Below are positions 16,599 through 22,726 of a stretch of 40,547 bases of DNA, in pieces (position 1 is the first letter of the stretch; each line of letters opens with the position of its first letter). The translations under genes and the position numbers were made by a program. Under the pieces are notes generated by a model that saw only the letters and a list, made by a program, of their open reading frames with translations, was not told where the DNA came from and did no database searches. The DNA comes from Candidatus Freyarchaeota archaeon (lineage in GTDB: Archaea > Asgardarchaeota > Jordiarchaeia > Jordiarchaeales > Jordiarchaeaceae): the NCBI GenBank assembly GCA_030587365.1, contig JAUQZE010000042.1, positions 1-40,547 on the forward strand, written 5' to 3'.

Positions 16599-18323
16599 CT
16601 ATTCGAATATATTTGATTCTCTTAGAGCTTTGTTTAGTTCTTGTTTGAAGGCTGAATAGTGGCGATATTTTTGGCGATATTTTTCTATCAATTCCGCACC
16701 GTCCGATTTCATGCCGCGATTGGCGAGCACTTCAGCCAGAGCCACGAGTAGATTTGCCGCCTTATCGTAACTTTTTCGATGCTTCTCTCCTACAATGGCA
16801 TCCACTCTACGTTTTATCTCTTCAGTACACCAGCGTATGTATCTGATTTCTTCGTCTTCTGAAAGCTGAACGGATTGAAAAACCTTACCCATCGCTTGCT
16901 GGAAGCGATCCGCTACATCCCGCCTGCCGTAGCCATAACCGCTAATAGTACTGCCAGCAGTGGTGGTGACTGCTTCTTCCCATAGTTGCTCCAGATTTTG
17001 TGTGGAGTAGAGATTTTTTCCTTGGGAGAGAAGCCGTAGGAGAAACGGAATTATCAGACCTTTGGGGTTTTCTCCGTAACTCCAACCTAGTGCTCCTTTA
17101 CTCTTGCAAAGGTTCAAGGCGTCCTCAATCTGGCCAGCCAGTAGGTACGCCGGAGTCAGTAGACTCTCAGACGCTGTAGACTCTTGCTTCTCGCTGTCCT
17201 CTGCGAAGGAGTAATCTTGGTATTTTTTCTTTCCTCTGAGCAGTGAGACTACTCTTGTGATGGCTGTATCGATTTCTTCTCTGTAGCGGTCTCTTTGTTC
17301 AGCCACAGAAAGGAGGGATAGGAGACGGGAGAGGGAGGGATTTGAGTAAAATGCTTCACGCCAGCCCAGCAGTTGAGCCTCCACATCATTGAGGTGTTCA
17401 GCTGCACGGACTAATCCTTCAGCAATTTCGCCTCGGACGGCGTAGTCTCTTGGCACATTCTCAAGCCCCTCTTTTGCTGCTTCGAACATTGAGTGGTAAT
17501 TTCCCTCCCTCTCCAAGGCTTCTATCCATTTTACGTATGCCCTTGGATAGCGTTTACTTTCCTCACGGGCTAACTTCTCGATAGCTGAGGTTCCTCCAGA
17601 TAACATAGCTGCCTCATAGAGGAGGTAATGAGTCCAATGCCCACTTGCCCCTTTTAGCAAATCAAACCAGCGGGATAAGAATTCAGGGAAGTCGGGAAGT
17701 GGCTCCTGCCCGGCGTTGATGACGCTTTTCAAATTTAAACTATCGCCAGCGTAGAAACTAAACCTCTGTATTGCTTCCAGCAACTCGGCAGGGCGCTTAT
17801 CGATAGGGGATGATAAATAAACTGATCGAAGGTAGCATGCTCTGGCATCATTAAGGTCGGTTTTCAACATTTCTGTTGGATCAGGGCTCCCGGGCAGGTG
17901 TCCTGGTTCTTCACCCATTTCCAATATGTCAAACAGTTGAGCGTATGCCTCCTTAGCCAATTGGTAATTCCCCGCCATCATGGCTTCACAGGCCCTAGTG
18001 AAAAATTCGTCAGTCTCGTCCGCCCAGCTTTCGTCTCCCCAATCCCTCTCATCACCAATCTCCTCGTCCCATCCCCATCCCTCACAATAATCGCCATTCT
18101 CAACCCGCTTTGCTAGCTTACTAATCTCTTTTAACAGTTTCCTGTCCGGCGCTTGTTGTTTTAGTGATGGAGGGATAAGCATAGCTAAAAATTCGTGTCG
18201 CTTCGAAGGATGGGTATTCCTAGCCCACTCCATGATTATTTCACGCAGAGTTTCAGGTGAATATGCTTTGAGGCGTTCCTCTACCTGATCCATAAACTCT
18301 TTGAAACTAATATTAGTGTTCAT
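16599..18323 (-). CDS. Large helical-repeat protein, unknown
   Basis: A 574-residue soluble all-helical protein with degenerate TPR-like pairs (for example EGNYHSMFEAAKEGLENVPR and NYQLAKEAYAQLFDILEMG) and a very acidic, Trp-rich stretch near residue 85 (EGWGWDEEIGDERDWGDESW). The pattern resembles the solenoid parts of SWIM zinc-finger-associated proteins, but no zinc ligands are visible. AGGAGGAACGAG gives a firm start at 18323. It ends in TAG, GAA, TAG. It probably serves as a scaffold; the function is unknown. Confidence 0.72.
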   Translation of the reverse strand: MNTNISFKEFMDQVEERLKAYSPETLREIIMEWARNTHPSKRHEFLAMLIPPSLKQQAPDRKLLKEISKLAKRVENGDYCEGWGWDEEIGDERDWGDESWADETDEFFTRACEAMMAGNYQLAKEAYAQLFDILEMGEEPGHLPGSPDPTEMLKTDLNDARACYLRSVYLSSPIDKRPAELLEAIQRFSFYAGDSLNLKSVINAGQEPLPDFPEFLSRWFDLLKGASGHWTHYLLYEAAMLSGGTSAIEKLAREESKRYPRAYVKWIEALEREGNYHSMFEAAKEGLENVPRDYAVRGEIAEGLVRAAEHLNDVEAQLLGWREAFYSNPSLSRLLSLLSVAEQRDRYREEIDTAITRVVSLLRGKKKYQDYSFAEDSEKQESTASESLLTPAYLLAGQIEDALNLCKSKGALGWSYGENPKGLIIPFLLRLLSQGKNLYSTQNLEQLWEEAVTTTAGSTISGYGYGRRDVADRFQQAMGKVFQSVQLSEDEEIRYIRWCTEEIKRRVDAIVGEKHRKSYDKAANLLVALAEVLANRGMKSDGAELIEKYRQKYRHYSAFKQELNKALRESNIFE

Positions 18324-18402
18324 TCTCGTTCCTCCTACTTAAAGGATAGTGGAGCGTTGACAGGTGGCATTAATAATCCCATTCTTCTTCATTGTCCTCT
18401 TC

Positions 18403-18975
18403 CTATATGCTGTTAAATTTTGAATGATACAAGATCTCGCTTTTCAAGCGTTCGTAGACGTTGAATACTATTGGGCAGATGGAGTAGTTCTGTATTACTG
18501 TTATTGTTCTAAACACGAAGTCTTCTTTGTGTAAGTGGGGGTAGGACTCGCAGTCCTTGGGGCGATACTCTTTATATGAACATGAGTTCTCCTTGAGGAG
18601 TGGGCACGGTTTCCTGTTGAAGGTGTATCCACCAAGCTCTTCGTCCTTAACTAAATATTTCTACTTAAACTGCTCAGCGGTTAATCCCATAGCTTTAGAT
18701 AATCTCTCGATGTCTTCTTGGTCTAGTAGGGGTTGTAGCTTTTTGCAACAGTTTGCGCAGGTTTTGCAGTCTATTTTTGAGGATACTTGTCGGTACAATT
18801 TGTGCACAATCGAGTCTATTTTCTCAGGTGAGAGGTCGCAACACTTTAGGAAGGTTCGAAACTTCCAGTTTTCGTCCTCCCTTTTCTTCGCAATGGTCTC
18901 AATTTTATTGAGATTGGTTTCTATGCGAACCTTCAGCAATCGTCGAGTTGGTTTCCAATATCCACCAACCGCCAT
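18403..18975 (-). CDS. YkgJ-family Cys-rich metal-binding protein with one in-frame TAG
   Basis: The first part ends with CKTCANCCKKLQPLL and LSKAMGLTAEQFK, then TAG (18661-18663). The same frame continues KYLVKDEELGGYTFNRKPCP, LLKENSCSYKEYRPKDCESY, PHLHKEDFVFR and so on to a second TAG (18403-18405). Both halves match the YkgJ pattern, CxxCxxCC plus a downstream CPLL-x4-C...RPxxC, which binds zinc or an Fe-S centre. So a single amber codon interrupts an otherwise complete gene. A recent G-to-T change in a GAG codon would suffice; suppression or pyrrolysine insertion is the alternative. ATG at 18975 follows GGTTGGTG; AATATAAAAAC upstream is the TATA box. Confidence 0.7.
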
Positions 18976-19073
18976 AAGAATCACCAACCTATCAAACACG
19001 GTTTTTATATTGCGCCGTTTTGGTTCCTCAGCAGAATTCCAAGTAGCAGAGGAGAAGAACCATTCTTAAGGTG

Positions 19074-19847
19074 CTAATTGCAGCAGGCTGTCCTGTGGCT
19101 GTCAATTCTAGCTTCTGGGGGACGGTTTTTTGTGGTGGAGTTTTCAACTAGTTCACTTAGGACTTTGCTTATGGCTAGTTCGAGATCCTCCCTTTTTTTG
19201 ATTGGTGGGAGCCCGTTTAGTTCCCTGAGTTTGTTGAAGCGTTGGAATACTTCTTCCTAAGTCTTTAGGGATGGTCTTTTCCTGTTTCCCCCTCCTTCTG
19301 CGGTTTTTGTCTGTGGTTAAATCCTGTCTCTCGATGTTGAGCAAACAGTATATCATGTTGTACTGGACAACCTGTTTTCTTAACTCCATGTTTTCAATCT
19401 CTTTAAGTTTGTTGTTAATTTCGATTTTGTAAATTCCACCTATCTCCACCTTAGCCTCTGTTTTACTCTCTCCGTGTAGCAGTAGAGCTACCGCATCAAT
19501 GTCCTCCAGCCTCTTGATATACGCTTTAACTCTGCTCACCACTCTTTTGGGTGTCGGGAATACGCGACGGTTATAACATGTTTTTTCAGGTTTGGAAACA
19601 CCCTCATACATTCGCCCAGCCACTCTGAACACTCGTCCACCACATTCAACACCTCTATTCCAAATTTTATTTCTTCGATTACCTCGCGAGTGATGTACAG
19701 GTTGACTACGGCTTTTTGAAGGGTGCCCAATCTTTTGATAATTACAAAATTTGATAGAACCGTAGCATTTGCAATTACTCTTCCCATTGTTTCGCTGCTT
19801 CTTTTTGATGTTTGAGACACACTGGTCCCATTGAGTAGCATTTGCAA
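19074..19847 (-). pseudogene. PIN-fragment/metallopeptidase-like fusion, multiply frameshifted
   Basis: The first segment, in one frame, is a DUF3368-type PIN start (RVIANATVLSNFVIIKRLGT through EEIKFGIEV). It joins directly to DECSEWLGECMRVFPNLKKH, which is homologous to the gene at 21993-22592. After a frameshift near 19560 the frame runs on (VVSRVKAYIKRLEDIDAVAL), and after another near 19260 it ends EVFQRFNKLRELNGLPPIKK with a stop at 19074. The HAMIHDLLHAE motif of the intact paralogue has become YNMIYCLLNIE, losing all three histidines. This is therefore a dead gene formed by deletion between a toxin and a peptidase-like gene. A 37-bp repeat pair (19762-19798, 19835-19871) disrupts its start. 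Confidence 0.75.
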
Positions 19848-19871
19848 TTACTCTTCCCATTGTTTCGCTGC
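19762..19871. repeat. 37-bp direct repeat flanking a 36-bp insert inside coding sequence
   Basis: GTAGCATTTGCAATTACTCT, continuing TCCCATTGTTTCGCTGC, occurs perfectly at 19762-19798 and 19835-19871, with 36 unrelated bases between (19799-19834). The paralogous locus near 30950-31000 has only one copy, next to the same CTCTGCCTCAGCC. The extra 73 bp are therefore an insertion that duplicated a 37-bp target, matching the repeat and spacer sizes of the element's own mini-arrays. Confidence 0.85.
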
Positions 19872-20132
19872 CTCTGCCTCAGCCATAACGTCTTCTTTTG
19901 ATGGCCCCCTGATTGGTACGCCCTTTTCCTTCAGCTCTCTCTGGAGTTCGATTCTGGTTACCCCCAGTAACTCGGCAGTTTTGCTCAGGTTAATCTTCCC
20001 ATCAACGTATGCTCCAATTACTAATGACTTGTATATTTCAGGGCTGCTCCTTCGAATCTCGCTGATGAGCCGGTTTATGACTTCGGGTTGAACTTCACCA
20101 ATCTTTTTCAACTCATCTAAAACCCACATCAT
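19848..20132 (-). CDS. UPF0175-family antitoxin
   Basis: A protein of about 94 residues, including MMWVLDELKKIGEVQPEVIN, YKSLVIGAYVDGKINLSKTA and ELLGVTRIELQRELKEKGVP. It matches UPF0175, small HTH-like proteins usually encoded just before a DUF3368 PIN toxin. Here the toxin is the ruined gene that follows, so this is an orphan antitoxin. I prefer the ATG at 20132 over the upstream TTG. A second, frameshifted copy lies at 30950-31244 with a similar upstream region. Confidence 0.85.
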   Translation of the reverse strand: MMWVLDELKKIGEVQPEVINRLISEIRRSSPEIYKSLVIGAYVDGKINLSKTAELLGVTRIELQRELKEKGVPIRGPSKEDVMAEAEAAKQWEE

Positions 20133-20213
20133 ACAACTCAACTCGTAACTATTTATTCTTGTATTTATATTGATTTAAGTCTTTGCTGTATAGTAGTCTG
20201 CTGAGGGTATTGG

Positions 20214-20365
20214 CTAGAGCGTATCTGGTGGTGCGGCTGGCTTGTTTCTGGCTTTTAGTGTGACGGGTTCTTCGTTAAAGTTCACAAGGTTGTAATCGCT
20301 GTCTAGTGTGTGAAAACCTCTCTTCTGAACCCGTTTCTAAAATTTCTATTCGACCTACTTCGTGT
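20214..20365 (-). pseudogene. C-terminal gene remnant with frameshift
   Basis: Coding-like text EVGRIEILETGSEER continues after a shift of frame as FHTLDSDYNLVNFNEEPVTL and KARNKPAAPPDTL, ending at a stop at 20214-20216. I do not recognise the family. It sits between the orphan UPF0175 gene and the retropepsin gene. The rest of 20142-20596 shows no gene. Confidence 0.35.
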
Positions 20366-20596
20366 TAGTTTGTAACGTGAATGAAATTCTTGAGATTTTT
20401 TTCCATTTTTCTGTATAATTTTCCGTAATTGAGAGCGGTGCTATGTTGAAATCGGGTTAATTGTTGAAGATCGATACTCTGTTCGTGTATTTCTTGGGTG
20501 TGTTCGAGCAAATTAGAAGGTTTAAGTGATTAGTTCTAATAAAAACATGGTGTTTGAGGCGGTTGTGATGTTCGAAGGAATTGTTTTCCATGCTTC

Positions 20597-21037
20597 CTAT
20601 TTGGAGACGTCGCTTTGTGAAGTAACTGTTATTTTTCGTTTCAGTCCGTCTAGGGTTGTTATTAGTTTTTCAAGGAAGAGTCGTCCGAGGAGTGGTTCTT
20701 GGCAGTTTTTATGAGTATCTATTTCTATTTGTTTTTGGAGCAAACCCGGAATTTCTACGATTGCCAGGGAGGTTCGTAGCTTCATTCTTTCACCTGTAAA
20801 GATTTCGGTGGTTTCTATTAGTTCTTGTGGGATTTCGTAGTCATCTAGTTTTAGCTCGTTGAAGATGTTGATGGGTGTAATAAGGTAGCCGTCAAATCCG
20901 GTGTCGATCATAGCGTTTAGGGTGCCTTTGCTAGGATATTTTAAACTTCTTTCAGGATTGTAAACGACTATTTCTATGTATGGTGCGGGAACATTTGAAA
21001 CTGGAGGAGTGGAGTAGTTCCAGGTTTTCTCTATCAC
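20597..21037 (-). CDS. Retropepsin-like aspartic protease family protein (AF_0612 type)
   Basis: A 146-residue protein. The motif AMIDTGFDGYLITP (about residues 42-55) is the D-T-G signature of clan AA aspartic proteases; GRLFLEKLITTLDG near the end matches the second conserved segment. Families like this occur as single-domain proteins that would dimerise. The GTG start overlaps the TGA of the upstream RHH-DUF5678 gene by four bases (GTGA), so the two are translationally coupled. A paralogous pair lies at 28121-28945, where this partner is broken. The pairing suggests a two-gene module, possibly toxin-antitoxin-like, in which a protease acts on or is restrained by a DNA-binding partner; that role is inference. 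Confidence 0.8.
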   Translation of the reverse strand: MIEKTWNYSTPPVSNVPAPYIEIVVYNPERSLKYPSKGTLNAMIDTGFDGYLITPINIFNELKLDDYEIPQELIETTEIFTGERMKLRTSLAIVEIPGLLQKQIEIDTHKNCQEPLLGRLFLEKLITTLDGLKRKITVTSQSDVSK

Positions 21038-21423
21038 TTGGTTTTCCTCCCTGTGTTGAGGCCCAGAGTTCTTCTCACTTCTGTTTCTCCAACTTTGAAA
21101 ACAAGAGAGGGTCTTCCAGTAAGCCCTTCGTTCTTTTTTGCTTCAATTATTTCTTCTAGGGAATCCGCTAGTTTAACCACTTCACCCTTAGCTATGAGAA
21201 CCCAGTTGCCTCGGTGGTTTTTTTCGAGAAATCTCCTCATCCTTCTGAAGGTTGCAATGTTTAGGTCCTGTTCTCTCTCTCGCTCATTCTTTTCGGGAGA
21301 TTTATTCATCCACGTTTTAATGGCATCCGTCAAAGCTTCTCCAATCTTTAAGCCGAGTTCTGATGCTCGGGCCTTCAACTTGGCGTAGACCTCGCTATCT
21401 ATTCCCCTAACCAGAACATCCAC
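21034..21423 (-). CDS. RHH plus DUF5678-like antitoxin-type regulator, copy 1
   Basis: A 129-residue protein. The N-terminus (VLVRGIDSEVYAKLKARASE, LGLKIGEALTDAI) is a ribbon-helix-helix domain of the FitA/VapB kind. The centre (HRGNWVLIAKGEVVKLADSL) matches DUF5678, and a short basic tail follows. A GTG start at 21423 lies next to two tandem operator boxes (21434-21468), consistent with autoregulation and near-leaderless translation. It is coupled to the retropepsin-like gene. Copy 2 (28556-28945) is about 93 percent identical. Confidence 0.82.
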   Translation of the reverse strand: MDVLVRGIDSEVYAKLKARASELGLKIGEALTDAIKTWMNKSPEKNEREREQDLNIATFRRMRRFLEKNHRGNWVLIAKGEVVKLADSLEEIIEAKKNEGLTGRPSLVFKVGETEVRRTLGLNTGRKTK

Positions 21424-21433
21424 GCAATCACCA

Positions 21434-21468
21434 GATATATGATGATATCAAAGATATATAAGTATATC
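21434..21468. promoter_or_regulatory. Tandem RHH operator boxes and promoter, copy 1
   Basis: GATATATGATGATATC (21434-21449) and GATATATAAGTATATC (21453-21468) are two imperfect palindromes offset by 19 bp. The same pair, with one change in the first box, precedes copy 2 at 28956-28990. Conservation of boxes and spacing alongside the two paralogues supports function; they also provide the TATA element. Confidence 0.65.
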
Positions 21469-21518
21469 TCAAATATGCAAGGAGAAATGTCAAAAGAAAT
21501 GCATAGATGTGAAATATG

Positions 21519-21630
21519 CTTTCAATCCTCGTTACTGAGGAACTTCTTTTGCAAGTATATATTGACCAGCAGCCCCAAAATTAGACCAATTATCTTTCAA
21601 TCCTCGTTACCGACGAATTTGCTTTGCAAG
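21519..21630 (-). CRISPR. Mini-array: two dispersed repeats, one 38-nt spacer
   Basis: The repeat at 21519-21555 is a perfect consensus copy. The one at 21594-21630 is full length with changes in the hairpin arm (ACCGACGAATTTGC). Spacer 21556-21593 is unrelated to either repeat. It lies between divergent genes. Confidence 0.88.
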
Positions 21631-21639
21631 TAAAATCTT

Positions 21640-21770
21640 GAGTCAGAGCAGCTGGGAACCAGGGAGCAGAAGTCAGGAAACCCATAAGCCAAAAACTTGC
21701 CTAGTTGCAACCGTCCGAAGCCTGTCTCATTTAGGGGGGAAGTTCTTGACTGAACCGTGTAGCGGACAGG
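21640..21770. mobile_element. Possible IS605/tnpB right-end remnant
   Basis: The text GGAAACCCATAAGCC ... GAAGCCTGTCTCATTTAGGG GGGAAGTTCTTGAC resembles the tail of tnpB genes and the subterminal end of IS605-family elements. No tnpB reading frame is preserved. It may be a scar from an older insertion; 21771-21990 shows nothing else. Confidence 0.3.
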
Positions 21771-21992
21771 ATTTTTTGTGACAATATTGCCTCATAGCAG
21801 CGGGTAATTAAAAATTAATTTTTCCATTTTAGTCTGAAATGATAGAATTGAAAAAAGTCGATGGATGTTGCTGGTATCAATGATTATTGATCGTATTTTT
21901 TTGTGATTTTTCGGCGGGGGAAGAAGGTTTTTAAACGGTTTAACCAATAAAGGGTTTAGACTCTCTCGTTCGATGTGAAAATGGGTTGAGGG

Positions 21993-22592
21993 TTGAAACC
22001 TTTTGGGCGGTGTATTTGTTGTTGGGTAAGGTGTTTGAATTTGGAGGATGAGTGTTCGGAGTGGATTGATGAATGTTTGAAGGTGTTTCCAAAACTGGGA
22101 AAATACGTTATAACCGCTAGGTATTATAGAATGTCTAAAAAAATGCTAAGTAGAATTAAAATGTATACTCTGAGTTCGAAGGATATTGACGTTGAAGCTT
22201 TGTTACTGCGTGGGGAGAGTAAGTCAGAGACTAAAGTGGAATTGAGAGGGTTTTGCCAAATTCAAATCAACAGCAGGCTAAGAGAGATTGAAAATGCAGA
22301 AGTGAGGAAGCAAATTGTTCAGCACGCTATGATTCACGATTTGCTTCACGCCGAGAGGAAAGACTTTAAAACCTCAGGAAAAAATAAGAAGGCGAAACAG
22401 AAAAAGGCCTACGAGAAGGAATTTGATGAAGAAGTATTCCAACGCTTCAACAAACTCAGGGAACTGAACGGGCTTCCAGCAATCAAAAAAAGGGAGGATC
22501 TCGACCTAGCCATCAGCAAAGTCCTAACGGAACTAGACGAGAAAACCTCCCAGAATGCAAAAAAACCCGCAAAGAAGAGGATTAAAAGTTAA
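21993..22592 (+). CDS. Metallopeptidase-like protein with HxxxHDLLH motif
   Basis: A 199-residue protein. The core EALLLRGESKSETKVEL, then QINSRLREIENAEVRKQIV and QHAMIHDLLHAERKD, contains HAMIHDLLH, close to the HELLH metal site of zinc peptidases with Asp in place of Glu. A lysine-rich tail follows. The same family, ruined, is at 19074-19847. No proper start is visible: the frame opens with TTG at 21993 and a non-homologous stretch (KPFGRCICCWVRC). A TTG at 22035 would fit the paralogue better. The N-terminus may therefore be truncated. Function is unproven; HDLLH could also be a non-catalytic metal site. Confidence 0.6.
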   Translation: MKPFGRCICCWVRCLNLEDECSEWIDECLKVFPKLGKYVITARYYRMSKKMLSRIKMYTLSSKDIDVEALLLRGESKSETKVELRGFCQIQINSRLREIENAEVRKQIVQHAMIHDLLHAERKDFKTSGKNKKAKQKKAYEKEFDEEVFQRFNKLRELNGLPAIKKREDLDLAISKVLTELDEKTSQNAKKPAKKRIKS

Positions 22593-22726
22593 TTGCTTTC
22601 GTCCCCAATCAGGCAGGATAACAAAAAATATCAACAGAAACCGATATTGTTAATCAGCACTTTGCCGGTGGTCTCTTTTTTTAGGTTCTCTTCGTTAAAG
22701 TGCGGATTGGATGTTTGTTGCGTCTC

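Noticed and set aside
18557..19069. 170-residue plus-strand frame opposite the YkgJ gene
   Set aside because: Antisense to a conserved cysteine-rich protein; Ser/Phe-rich shadow.
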